Shown here piece by piece: positions 27,710-36,087 of a stretch of 64,000 nucleotides of DNA. A program made the position numbers and the translations under genes. The stretch is taken from assembly GCF_019599465.1 (NCBI RefSeq), contig NZ_RKLR01000006.1, positions 186,001 through 250,000 of the forward strand, in the 5' to 3' direction. Source of the DNA: Haloarcula rubra. GTDB taxonomy: Archaea; Halobacteriota; Halobacteria; Halobacteriales; Haloarculaceae. Each line of letters opens with the position of its first letter. Position 1 is the stretch's first letter. Below the pieces are notes generated by a model that did not search any database, was not told where the DNA came from, and was given only the letters and a program-made list of their open reading frames with translations.

Positions 27710-29095
27710 ATGTCCGGGAACGAAAGTCATCCCAATCACCCTAGTGTCGACCAGTCGGATCGGACAGTACCACGGAACTTGCGGCAGACCGGCGACCCCG
27801 GCATCGAGATGCTCGTCTCGACTCGTGTCCGCAAGTCACCGTTCTTCCACAAGTCCTTCAACGAGGAGGGTGCGTGGCGTGCTACCGTCTACAACCGACT
27901 CTATCACCCCCGCGGTCTCATCGAAGAGGAAGATGGCGGCGTGATGAAGGAGTACGATGCGCTGACCAACGATGTCACGCTCTGGGACGTCGCCGTCGAG
28001 CGCCAGATTCGCGTGAAGGGCCCCGACGCCGAGGAGCTGACGAACTACGTCGTCACCCGCGACGTGACGAGCATGGACGCGATGGACGGGAAGTACGTCA
28101 TCCTCTGTAACGAGGACGGTGGCGTCCTGAACGACCCCGTTCTGCTGCGTCCCGAAGAAGACGAGTTCTGGTTCTCTATTTCGGACTCGACCCTGATGCA
28201 GTGGCTCCAGGGAGTCAACGTCGACAACGAATTCGACGTCGAAATCGACGAGATCGACGTGGCCCCGATGCAGATTCAGGGGCCCAAATCCGAGGACGTC
28301 ATGGTCGACGTCGTCGGTGACGAGGTCAAGGACATCCCGTACTACGGCCTGATGGACGCCGAGATCAACGGAGCCGAAGTCCTCATCAGCCAGACCGGTT
28401 TCTCCGGTGAGGCTGGCTTCGAGATTTACGTCCGAGACGCCCACGAAAACGCCGAGCGTGTCTGGGACCCTGTTATGGCGAGCGTCAAAGACCACGGCGG
28501 TCGTCAGATCGCGCCGGGCCACCACCGTCGGATCGCCGCCGGTATCATGTCGTGGGGTCAGGACCTCGACCACGAGACGTCCCCGTTCCAGGTCAACCTC
28601 GGCTATCAGGTCCCCGACGACAAGGACGCCGACTACATCGGTAAAGAAGAACTCGAGCGCCAGAAGGAACTCATCGAGAACGGCGAGTACCCGTTCGAGC
28701 ACAAACTCATCGGCCTGAAGCTGGCCGGCGAGCCGATTCGGGACTACGCCCCGGACTTCTGGCTCATCTCCGACCCCGACACGGGCGAAGAATGCGGGTA
28801 CGTCACCTCGCCGTGGTGGAACCCGGACCTCGAGACGAACATCGCCATGGGCTTCGTGCCGGCCGACAAACTGCAGGAAGTCACCGACACGCCGCTCAAC
28901 GACGAAATCTACGACGAAGAACTGGACCTCGAGTTCCAGGTCCACCTGCCCGACGAGTACGCCGAAGAGGAAGGTGAACCGGTGTTCGCTACCGTCGCGA
29001 AGGTGCCGTTCAAGGAGTCCGTCAACCCGAGCGCTCGCGAACAGGCGAAACTCAACGCGCGCAAGGAAGCCGAAGCAGAGTCCAGCGACGACTAA
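27710..29095 (+). CDS. GcvT/DmdA-family THF-dependent demethylase
   Basis: 461 residues from ATG at 27710 (a TTG at 27698 is in frame). The GcvT fold binds THF and accepts a one-carbon group. The region 78-235 resembles DMSP demethylase DmdA and related O/N/S-demethylases: EYDALTNDVTLWDVAVERQI, RVKGPDA, NDPVLLRPEED, then APMQIQGPKSED (186-196), then TGFSGEAGFEIYV. DmdA is about 370 residues; this protein is longer, with an acidic C-terminal extension, closer in length to LigM/DesA demethylases. It is not the glycine-cleavage T protein, as no P, H or L genes are adjacent. Proximity to glyA and a MetF-like gene suggests methyl-THF is its product. Substrate (DMSP, betaine or another methylated compound) is undecided. 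Confidence 0.8.
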   Translation: MSGNESHPNHPSVDQSDRTVPRNLRQTGDPGIEMLVSTRVRKSPFFHKSFNEEGAWRATVYNRLYHPRGLIEEEDGGVMKEYDALTNDVTLWDVAVERQIRVKGPDAEELTNYVVTRDVTSMDAMDGKYVILCNEDGGVLNDPVLLRPEEDEFWFSISDSTLMQWLQGVNVDNEFDVEIDEIDVAPMQIQGPKSEDVMVDVVGDEVKDIPYYGLMDAEINGAEVLISQTGFSGEAGFEIYVRDAHENAERVWDPVMASVKDHGGRQIAPGHHRRIAAGIMSWGQDLDHETSPFQVNLGYQVPDDKDADYIGKEELERQKELIENGEYPFEHKLIGLKLAGEPIRDYAPDFWLISDPDTGEECGYVTSPWWNPDLETNIAMGFVPADKLQEVTDTPLNDEIYDEELDLEFQVHLPDEYAEEEGEPVFATVAKVPFKESVNPSAREQAKLNARKEAEAESSDD

Positions 29096-29138
29096 TCGGC
29101 GCCACCCTGTCGCTCATACCACACCACCCGCTCCGCTC

Positions 29139-29145
29139 TTTTTTT
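29139..29145 (+). terminator. T-run terminator after demethylase gene
   Basis: Seven consecutive T about 45 bases after the stop at 29095, preceded by a C-rich stretch, the usual archaeal T-rich terminator form. It lies between two convergent genes. Confidence 0.55.
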
Positions 29146-29185
29146 GCCTTGACCCAGTGTAGAGGCGGCTGTCCCGTCTTAGAAC

Positions 29186-30004
29186 CTACCCTGTAATCGT
29201 GACTGGTCGCTCCGAGGACAGCAGGACGTCCTGTGAGATGCTTCCCATGATGACCTTCTGCACGCCGGTCCGCTTTCGGCCGCCCATCACGATACTGCTC
29301 GCGTCGACGTCGCTCGCGGTATCGAGTATCTTTCGGGCAATCTCCCCGCCCACTGCGGTCCGTTCGACGGGGATGTCTCGCTCCTCGAGGTACTCTGCTG
29401 CTGCGACGGCTGCCCCGATTTCCTCGAACTCGTGGGGCGGGGCACCCGCGTAGTCCTGATGCCGGAACACGTAGAGAACAGTCGCTCGAACGTTCTCTGC
29501 GGCCCCGGGTAGCCCGGCAACGAACTCCGCCTGATTGAGTGCCCGTTCGCGACCCTGATCGACCGGCACCAGTACGTGGCGCTCGCCCTCGCCGAACACC
29601 ATTCCGGTGCCGGTAATCGTGACCGGCCGCTCCGCCGAGACGAACACGTCGTGGACGGTGCTTCCGAGTAGGACTTTCGCCACCCCCGACCGCTTCCGTC
29701 CGCCCATGACGAGTTCGTGGCTGTCCAGCGCATCCGCAGCGTCGATAATCGCTGCAGCCACGTCACCTTCCTCTACGCGTCGGTCCACGGTTATGCCCGC
29801 CGTCTCCAGATGCTCGGCGGCCGCGACGGCAGCATCCACCGTGCCGAACGAGACGCTGTCGGCCCGTTCGAGGTCGTCAGGTGGGACGACGTGGAGCACT
29901 GTCGCCTCGATGTCCGGTTCGGCGTCGGACAGTCTCGCCACGTACTTCGCCTGGTGGAGCGCGCGGTTCTCGTTCTCGTCGACCGGAATGAGCGTCCTGT
30001 ACAT
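29186..30004 (-). CDS. Tandem UspA-domain stress protein
   Basis: 272 residues from ATG at 30004 (MYRTLIPVDENENRAL), with GGTGG just before it; a GTG at 30022 is possible. Two universal-stress-protein domains of about 135 residues lie head to tail, each ending in a nucleotide-binding loop: GGRKRSGVAKVLLGSTVHDV and GGRKRTGVQKVIMGSISQDV. The copies are clearly an internal duplication. Role in the cluster unclear; possibly general stress. Confidence 0.88.
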   Translation of the reverse strand: MYRTLIPVDENENRALHQAKYVARLSDAEPDIEATVLHVVPPDDLERADSVSFGTVDAAVAAAEHLETAGITVDRRVEEGDVAAAIIDAADALDSHELVMGGRKRSGVAKVLLGSTVHDVFVSAERPVTITGTGMVFGEGERHVLVPVDQGRERALNQAEFVAGLPGAAENVRATVLYVFRHQDYAGAPPHEFEEIGAAVAAAEYLEERDIPVERTAVGGEIARKILDTASDVDASSIVMGGRKRTGVQKVIMGSISQDVLLSSERPVTITG

Positions 30005-30085
30005 CCCACCTGGAACTGGCACCTCGCCACAAATATAGACTAGCCTACAAATAGTGGCTGGGACCGAGGTCCCCGCTCCGGTCGC

Positions 30086-31333
30086 TCAGTCGTAGAGGGT
30101 GTATTCGTCGGTGAGTTCGTCGACGCGCTGGCTGACCTCGGCGACGACGTCGTCGTCGTGGGGCGCGTCGACGACGTCGTAGATGAGATCAGCGACTTCG
30201 CGACACGCTTCCTCACCGAAACCACGCGTCGTGAGACAGGGCGTGCCGGCGCGGATGCCCGACGGGTTGAACGCGGAGCGCGTTTCGCCGGGGACGGTGT
30301 TGGCGTTGAGGACGATACCGGCCTCCTCGAGGCTTTCCTCTACCTCCTTACCCGTGGTGTCGGGATGCGACGGCCGCAGGTCGACCAGCACGAGGTGGTT
30401 GTCCGTGCCGCCGGAGACGAGGTCCAGTCCGTGTTCCTGGAGTCGGTCGCCCAACGCCTTCGCGTTGGCGACGGTCTGTTCCGCGTAACGTTCGAACTCG
30501 GGTTCGAGGGCCTCGCCGAACCCGACGGCCTTGCCAGCGACGTTGTGCATGGCCGGGCCGCCCTGTGCACCTGGGAACACCGCACTGTCGATGTCACTGG
30601 CGTACTCCTCGTCGCACATGATGATACCACCGCGACCTGCGCGGATGGTCTTGTGCGTGCTGCCGGTGACGAAGTCGGCGATACCCACGGGCGACTCGTG
30701 GACGCCAGCGGCCACGAGGCCGGTGATATGCGCGATGTCCGCGAGGTGGTAGGCGTCTACGGCGTCTGCCGTCGCCTGAATCCGCTCGAAGTCGACTTCG
30801 CGCGGGTACGCCGAGTACCCCGAGACGATGATGTCCGGGTCGAACGACTCGGCCGTCTCGCGAAGTCCCTCGTAGTCGACGTAGCCGGTCTCGGCATCGA
30901 CTTCGTACTGTTCGACCTCGTAGACCTGCCCGGCGAAGTTCGCCGGGTGACCGTGCGAGAGGTGGCCGCCGTGGGTCAGGTCCAGCGAGAGTATCTTGTC
31001 GCCCGGTTCGAGCGCGGCGAGGTAGACACCCATGTTCGCCTGCGACCCGGAGTGTGGTTGGACGTTGACGTGGTCGGCACCCCACAGTTCCGTCGCGCGG
31101 TCGATGGCCAACTGTTCGACGTCGTCGGCGTACTCACAGCCACCGTAGTATCGTTCGCCGGGATATCCCTCGGCGTAGTTGTTTGTCAACTCGGAGCTCT
31201 GGGCCTCCATGACGGCCTCGGAGACGTGGTTCTCGCTCGCGATCATCGCCAGCGTGTCGTTCTGGCGGGCACGCTCGCCTTCGAGAGCCTCGGCTACGGC
31301 TGGGTCTGTCGCTCTGACAGTTTCGTACGTCAT
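30086..31333 (-). CDS. glyA: Serine hydroxymethyltransferase
   Basis: 415 residues from ATG at 31333 (MTYETVRATDPAVAEALEGE). PLP enzyme that interconverts glycine plus methylene-THF with serine plus THF. The PLP lysine is Lys228 in TGSTHKTIRAGRGG; the N-terminal IASENHVSEAV, YYGGCEYAD and VQPHSGSQAN are signature stretches. Length is typical of prokaryotic SHMT. A TATA-like ATAAAGA (minus strand, near 31391-31397) lies about 60 bases upstream, so it may be transcribed apart from the MetF-like gene 131 bases before it. In this context it would join glycine from demethylated betaines with a one-carbon unit to give serine. Confidence 0.95.
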   Translation of the reverse strand: MTYETVRATDPAVAEALEGERARQNDTLAMIASENHVSEAVMEAQSSELTNNYAEGYPGERYYGGCEYADDVEQLAIDRATELWGADHVNVQPHSGSQANMGVYLAALEPGDKILSLDLTHGGHLSHGHPANFAGQVYEVEQYEVDAETGYVDYEGLRETAESFDPDIIVSGYSAYPREVDFERIQATADAVDAYHLADIAHITGLVAAGVHESPVGIADFVTGSTHKTIRAGRGGIIMCDEEYASDIDSAVFPGAQGGPAMHNVAGKAVGFGEALEPEFERYAEQTVANAKALGDRLQEHGLDLVSGGTDNHLVLVDLRPSHPDTTGKEVEESLEEAGIVLNANTVPGETRSAFNPSGIRAGTPCLTTRGFGEEACREVADLIYDVVDAPHDDDVVAEVSQRVDELTDEYTLYD

Positions 31334-31464
31334 GGCAAAGAGCAGGAGCCAGAGCGGCAATAAACTGGCTCTCGACAGAACGTGTCTGTATCTTTATGCG
31401 ACGTGTCGACGGCCGTCGGCAGCGATTCGTGAGCGGGGAATCAAAATGCGGCGTGTCGGCCGAC

Positions 31465-32325
31465 TTACTTTTCGAGGCGTTCGTACCGCCACGACTCCGT
31501 ATCGGGAGTCTGGTTGAACGTGTATATGTGTACGCCCTTGATGTTGTACTCGTCGTCGTCGACGTATGGGGCCAGACCGTCGATGAGGTCGTCGGGCTTG
31601 TACGTCCCCCGTGACCCGACGAGTTGCTTGATGAAGCCGAGGACACCAGTCGTCTTCTTGAGGAACTTGATGGAGTCACCGACGCCGACCTTCTGCGATA
31701 TCTGGAGCAATCGCTGATACTTCATGACACCGGGGATGCCGATTTCGACGGGGAGGTCGACGCCCCGGGCGCGAATCTTCTCGATCCATTCCAGCACGGT
31801 ATCGGGGTCGTAGCAGAGTTGCGTGACGATGTACGTCGCGTACGGTGCCTTCTTCTCCATGGCTTCGGCCAGCGTCTCGTCGTCGATGAAGTCGTGGCCC
31901 TCCGGGTAGCCGGTGATGCCGACCTCCTCGAACGAGTACTCCATGCCGTCGAGTGTCGAGAGGAGGTCGTACGCCGACTCGAACTCGCCCTCCGGTTCCT
32001 CTCGGTCGCCGCCCGGGACGAAGATGTCAGTGATGCCTGCCTCTGTGAGACGCTGGGCTATCTCCTCGAGGTGTTCCCGGTCACGGACGTAGCGCGCGGC
32101 GATGTGCGGGACGACTTCGAATCCCTGCTCGACGGCGTCCTCGGTCCGCTCGAGCGTCGCCTCGATGCCGAGTTGCGGAGAGGTCGTGATGGCAATAGTC
32201 GCGCCGTCGGGGAGATGCGTTATCTCCTCGTCGAAACTGTCGAACGGCATCAACTCGAAGCGAGCGTTCGTGAGGAGGTTCTCGACCCCGTCCTCCGGCG
32301 TCATGGTAGGACTTCGCAAGGACAT
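31465..32325 (-). CDS. metF: Methylene-THF reductase-like protein
   Basis: 286 residues from ATG at 32325, or 279 from ATG at 32304 (MTPEDGVENLLTNARFELMP). The family is a TIM barrel binding FAD and interconverting methylene-THF and methyl-THF. Seen: the barrel strands PDGATIAITTSPQLGIEATL, PHIAARYVRDREHLEEIAQR, DIFVPGGDREEP, the VGITGYPEGH motif of MetF, then YIVTQLCYDPDTVLEWI. It is more divergent than bacterial MetF. Beside glyA and the DmdA-like gene, it could work oxidatively on methyl-THF. A TATA-like CTTAAA lies at about 32385-32390. Confidence 0.82.
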   Translation of the reverse strand: MSLRSPTMTPEDGVENLLTNARFELMPFDSFDEEITHLPDGATIAITTSPQLGIEATLERTEDAVEQGFEVVPHIAARYVRDREHLEEIAQRLTEAGITDIFVPGGDREEPEGEFESAYDLLSTLDGMEYSFEEVGITGYPEGHDFIDDETLAEAMEKKAPYATYIVTQLCYDPDTVLEWIEKIRARGVDLPVEIGIPGVMKYQRLLQISQKVGVGDSIKFLKKTTGVLGFIKQLVGSRGTYKPDDLIDGLAPYVDDDEYNIKGVHIYTFNQTPDTESWRYERLEK

Positions 32326-32405
32326 TACTTACCGATGAGAGGTATCGGGGATACTTTTGTTTGTGGGTGCTTCACCGAACCCGTTTAAGTTGTGTCCGGA
32401 GGAAC

Positions 32406-33479
32406 TCAAGCCGCACGGGGGGTACATTCCCGGATACGACTGGCGACTCGCTCGTACGAGACAGTCTGTTCCGGGTTGTCCGACAACTGCCGCATGACGA
32501 GGTCCAGCAAGTTCAGTTCCTCCAGTAGTTCCTGCGTTTGCTGGCGTCCGAGGTCGAGGTGTCGCTGCACTTCGTAGACGGTTACCGAATCGACGACCGC
32601 GTCGGCGATGTCCTCCAGATGGACGTTCTCTGGGAGACCGAGTCCGTCGGTGACGAGTTGCTCGTCTGGAATCGTCTCCATCGGGTCCTCCGGGGCCGCC
32701 GTCACGGCCTGGTCCGCGTCCGTCGCCGGATTCACTGGGTTGGCGTCCGCGTCCGTCGTGTCGACGCCGGTCGAGGTGTCGTAGGAAGTCGGGTCGTGGA
32801 CGTCAGCCTCTATCATGTACCGCCGAACCGTCTCCGAGGAGACGTCCATTTCGATTCGCTCGCTCATCTCCGTGAAGTTCTCACAGGTCTCGTAGAGACG
32901 CTCGAGGTACGCCGTGTCCTCGTAGGGTGGCACGTCGTCGTCACGGACGGCCGCGAGTTCGTCTCGTTCGTCTTCAGTCTGTGCATCGTCGCTGTCGGAG
33001 CGCGGCGCGGACGGGTCGGCGCGGCCCCCGTCGAGAGCTGTCTGTTCCGGCGTCGATTGGTCCACTTTCCCTGAGTCGTGGACGCCGTCTTCCACGGCGA
33101 CTGCGTCGGCCGTCGTTTCCTCGGCTGGGTCGATAGTGAGTTCGACGCCCAGAACGATACCACCGTCTTCGACGCGGACTGCCTCTTCGCTCGCCGAGAT
33201 AGAAGCCGCAGTCGTCGGCGGGAGCGAAGCGAGAGCGGAAGATGAGAACTCGACCTGTAACCCACCGCCGTCGGTCAAGGTCGCCGTCTTCGGGGTCAGG
33301 TCAGAGTGCACGTCGTCACCGCTCGCTGCACACAGTGATACTGGGACCTCCATCGAGACGTTTAGCGACCCATCGTCGCTGTCGGTCGCAGTCGCTTCGA
33401 CGTCTCTGACGGTCCGGCCACGCGACTCGTACTGGTCGACGATTTCGGAGAGGACACCGAACGAGGTTTGTAGACCCAT
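32406..33479 (-). CDS. Haloarchaeal HTH protein, probable regulator
   Basis: 357 residues from ATG at 33479 (MGLQTSFGVLSEIVDQYESR). The N-terminal 120 residues are beta-rich. An acidic low-complexity linker follows (about 125-175). Then come two helix-turn-helix-like segments: YLERLYETCENFTEMSERIE with SSETVRRYMI, and LEDIADAVVDSVTVYEVQRH with ELLEELNLLDLV. This layout is seen in uncharacterised haloarchaeal proteins. A palindromic TATA and a six-base inverted repeat lie in its own promoter, which suggests autoregulation. Target genes unknown; the neighbouring one-carbon genes are candidates by position only. Confidence 0.75.
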   Translation of the reverse strand: MGLQTSFGVLSEIVDQYESRGRTVRDVEATATDSDDGSLNVSMEVPVSLCAASGDDVHSDLTPKTATLTDGGGLQVEFSSSALASLPPTTAASISASEEAVRVEDGGIVLGVELTIDPAEETTADAVAVEDGVHDSGKVDQSTPEQTALDGGRADPSAPRSDSDDAQTEDERDELAAVRDDDVPPYEDTAYLERLYETCENFTEMSERIEMDVSSETVRRYMIEADVHDPTSYDTSTGVDTTDADANPVNPATDADQAVTAAPEDPMETIPDEQLVTDGLGLPENVHLEDIADAVVDSVTVYEVQRHLDLGRQQTQELLEELNLLDLVMRQLSDNPEQTVSYERVASRIRECTPRAA

Positions 33480-33499
33480 GTTATTGCTTATCTATGACA

Positions 33500-33547
33500 C
33501 GTTATGGAGCATAACGATGTGTGAGTAATAACCAACCTATTTAAATA
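33500..33547 (-). promoter_or_regulatory. Promoter and operator candidate of the HTH gene
   Basis: TATTTAAATA at 33538-33547 is a perfect ten-base palindrome and fits a TATA box for the leftward HTH gene. About 25 bases downstream, over the predicted transcript start, is an inverted repeat: CGTTAT (33500-33505), five-base spacer, ATAACG (33511-33516). This is the position of a repressor site. Confidence 0.5.
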
Positions 33548-33608
33548 CCCGGAATACAGCGCTGGATATCTTACCCGTGGCCCGTTCAGCGTGTGGGCCC
33601 GAACAGAA

Positions 33609-34565
33609 TCACAGGGGTGTCGCGAGACCGGCGATTCGCTCACCGGCCACGACCACGGCCTCTCGGGCGAGAGAGTAGGCGACGCCGCCGTCCTCGGCGG
33701 TGGGCGTCTGGAGTCGCTCGAACGTCGACGGCGAGTAGACGGTCCCCAGTGTCTCGCCGGCGCTCACGTGGTCGCCGACAGAGAGGTCTGGTCGGAGTTC
33801 GAATAGGCCCGACTCGGCGGCCGTGATGGTGGCTCCGTCGTTACGGAGTCGCGTCTGGTCGGGTGGTCGGGTCGGGTCGTCCGGCAGTACGTCCAATTCG
33901 CGGAGCACGTTTTCTACGCCAGCGACGCCGGTGTCGATGGCCGAGTGGGTGACTGTCCTACTGTTCGCGAGTTCGACGGTTATCGCTGGGATGCCTGCGC
34001 GTGCGGCCGCCGTCCGAAACGTCCCACTGAACTCGTCGTCCGCCGGCGTCTCGTCGCTGTCGACGACGAGGTACTCCGTCCCGAACGACTCCGCCAGCGA
34101 CTCGGCATCGGTCTCCCCGTCCTGATATCGGACGTGTTCGAGCATGTCAGCCGTCCCCGTGTGGAGATCGATGGCGGCGTCTGCATCGGTCACGAGGTCC
34201 CACAACCGTGCGGCCAGTCGTTCCTGGAGACTCCCGTCCTCGTCGCCCGGCCAGACGCGGTTCAGGTTCGGGTTCATCACGTCGTACTCCGCCGGTGTCA
34301 TGTACGAGCGGTGGTCGAACGCCAGCGGGTTCACCACCGGGACGACGACGATGCTGCCCGCGATTGCTGTATCGACCAGTCGGTCGTGGAGACGCCGCAG
34401 TGCCGCCGGGCCGTTGAGTTCGATGCCGTGCTGGGCCCCCTGTACGTAGACGGTCGGGCCGGGACCACCGTCGTACCTGTGGAGGGTCACCGACACTTCG
34501 CTGCCCGACGGGAGGCGACCGAGACGACGGTCGCTCTTCGCGTGAGTGACAGACTCGTATTCCAT
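33609..34565 (-). CDS. Succinylglutamate desuccinylase/aspartoacylase family hydrolase
   Basis: 318 residues from ATG at 34565 (MEYESVTHAKSDRRLGRLPS). Zinc carboxypeptidase-like fold: zinc ligands His46 and Glu49 in GAQHGIELNG and His135 in DLHTGTADM, an Asn-Arg site at MNPNLNRVWPG, and a catalytic Glu in ITVELANS. The C-terminal beta domain (VGDHVSAGETLGTVYSP) is lipoyl-like as in this family. Members remove N-acyl groups from amino acids, including ectoine-pathway DoeB. Divergent to the creatininase-like gene (76 bases). Substrate unknown, but position among osmolyte genes is suggestive. Confidence 0.85.
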   Translation of the reverse strand: MEYESVTHAKSDRRLGRLPSGSEVSVTLHRYDGGPGPTVYVQGAQHGIELNGPAALRRLHDRLVDTAIAGSIVVVPVVNPLAFDHRSYMTPAEYDVMNPNLNRVWPGDEDGSLQERLAARLWDLVTDADAAIDLHTGTADMLEHVRYQDGETDAESLAESFGTEYLVVDSDETPADDEFSGTFRTAAARAGIPAITVELANSRTVTHSAIDTGVAGVENVLRELDVLPDDPTRPPDQTRLRNDGATITAAESGLFELRPDLSVGDHVSAGETLGTVYSPSTFERLQTPTAEDGGVAYSLAREAVVVAGERIAGLATPL

Positions 34566-34641
34566 ACCTCGCCACTGCGGCGCGAGTGTAAAAAGCACCG
34601 GGAGTACGGGCTTTATTCGAGTTCGCACAGACGGTGCGAGT

Positions 34642-35376
34642 ATGCACATCGAAGCCGAGACGTGGACGGACCTCGACGACGTCGAGACGAACCTCGCCCT
34701 GCTTCCGGTCGGAAGCACGGAGCAACACGGGCCGCACGCGCCACTCGGAACGGACACGCTCAACGCGGAGGCGGTGGCCGAACGGGCCGCCGGAGAGTAC
34801 GACGGTGAGGTAGTGGTCGCACCTGCGATTCCAGTCAGCGTCGCCGAGGAGCACCGAGCGTTTACCGGAACACTCTGGGTGTCGGAGTCGACGTTCCGGG
34901 ACTACGTCCGCGACGTCGTGGGAAGTCTGGCCCACCACGGCTGGGACCGAGTTGTCCTCGTCAACGGCCACGGTGGTAACATCGCCGCACTGCGGGAAGT
35001 GGCGAGTCGGATTTCGAGACACGACGACGCGTACGCGGTGTCGTTCACTTGGTTCGACGAGGTGGGAGACCACAGTTCCGACATGGGCCACGGCGGCCCC
35101 CTCGAAACGGCCCTCCTCCAGCACGCGAACCCGGAGACGGTCCACGAGGACCGCCTCGATTCGGCCGCAGAGAACGGGAGCGACCGCTGGGGTGACTGGC
35201 AGGGCCGTGTCAACCTCGCCTTCGACTCCGACGAGTTTACCGAGAACGGAGTGGTCGGCGACCCCCGCAATGGGAGCGCCGAACTGGGTGAGAACCTGCT
35301 GACTTCGGCCGCGGACGCACTCACGGATCTGTTAGACGCCGTCGAAGAGCGTCAGCCAGGTCCCAGAGAGGACTGA
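34642..35376 (+). CDS. Creatininase-family amidohydrolase
   Basis: 244 residues from ATG at 34642 (MHIEAETWTDLDDVETNLAL). Family metal-site residues are present: Glu27 and His29 in STEQHGPHAPLGTD, Asp38, His110 in VNGHGGN, and the MGHGGPLETALLQH segment with His150 and Glu155. The length equals creatinine amidohydrolase (about 258). Archaeal relatives include ArfB of riboflavin synthesis, so the family does not fix the reaction. The nearby sarcosine-type enzymes make a creatinine/creatine route conceivable, but no creatinase gene is in the window. Confidence 0.85.
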   Translation: MHIEAETWTDLDDVETNLALLPVGSTEQHGPHAPLGTDTLNAEAVAERAAGEYDGEVVVAPAIPVSVAEEHRAFTGTLWVSESTFRDYVRDVVGSLAHHGWDRVVLVNGHGGNIAALREVASRISRHDDAYAVSFTWFDEVGDHSSDMGHGGPLETALLQHANPETVHEDRLDSAAENGSDRWGDWQGRVNLAFDSDEFTENGVVGDPRNGSAELGENLLTSAADALTDLLDAVEERQPGPRED

Positions 35377-35381
35377 ACGCG

Positions 35382-35801
35382 TTACTCCGTGAGTTCGTTC
35401 CAGCGCTCGACGCCCGCTTCTGCTACTGTTCGGTCCTGTGAGACGGCGCCCCCAGAGACGCCGATAGTGCCGACGATGTCGCCGTCGCGTTCGAGCGGGT
35501 ACCCGCCGCCGAAGATGACGATTCGCCCCTCGTCGGTCGTCTGGAGGCCGTAGAGGGAGTTACCCGGTTCCGACGGCTCTGCGAGTTCGTGCGTGGGAGT
35601 CTCCAGAGCGGCCGAGGTGTAGGCCTTGTTTCGGGAGATGCTCACCGATGCCAGCCAGGCACCGTCCATGCGGTGCTGTGCGACGAGGTTTCCCTCGCTG
35701 TTGGCCACGGTGATGACCATCGGATTGTCGATTTCCTCGGCTTTCGATTCGGCGGCAGCTATCAGTTCTGTCGCTGTCTCCAGCGAGATGGAGTCGACCA
35801 T
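35382..35801 (-). CDS. GlcG/HbpS-family protein
   Basis: 139 residues from ATG at 35801 (MVDSISLETATELIAAAESK). The pattern NPMVITVANSEGNLVAQHRM, SRNKAYTSAAL, then GGYPLERDGDIVGTIGVSGG is the heme-degradation/GlcG domain, found in haem-binding HbpS and in GlcG of glycolate operons. It converges on the creatininase-like gene with five bases between stops. Catabolic operons often hold such a gene; its role is unproven. Confidence 0.85.
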   Translation of the reverse strand: MVDSISLETATELIAAAESKAEEIDNPMVITVANSEGNLVAQHRMDGAWLASVSISRNKAYTSAALETPTHELAEPSEPGNSLYGLQTTDEGRIVIFGGGYPLERDGDIVGTIGVSGGAVSQDRTVAEAGVERWNELTE

Positions 35802-36087
35802 GCAAGTGAGACCGCACCCGAGAGGCGGAAAAACGTTGTCACCACTTGCGTACTGGAATTTCAGGCATGGAGCGCAGTTCGTGACGTAGAGGGCTGTTAG
35901 AGACCGTATACTCGTGGATGTCGGCTACCACTGTCACCGGCCTCGAGTCACCGTTACGTGTGTTTCACATCACTATCACTGTGAAGCGAGAAACCTCTAC
36001 CAGACAGCGAAGTGATTGGTTGAAAACCACCGGGGGGACAGGGGATAACTATATTTGACCGCCAGAATCACCTTCGAGTCAGGATTC
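35802..36087 (+). promoter_or_regulatory. Upstream region of first FAD-GcvT gene with two small dyads
   Basis: A TATA-like ACTATATTTG at about 36048-36057 lies 30-40 bases before the ATG at 36088. Just upstream is TGGTT (36017-36021), GAA, AACCA (36025-36029), an inverted repeat at the usual place for an archaeal activator or repressor. Farther up, TTCAC (35964-35968) and GTGAA (35981-35985) form a second weak dyad with a 12-base spacer. No gene is seen in the gap. Confidence 0.4.

Noticed and set aside
27710-29095. Glycine-cleavage T protein (gcvT)
   Set aside because: No gcvH, gcvP or lipoamide genes are near, and the internal motifs and length fit the DmdA/LigM branch better than canonical T protein.
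34642-35376. Confirmed creatinine degradation pathway
   Set aside because: The creatininase fold is shared with ArfB and others, and no creatinase gene lies in the window.
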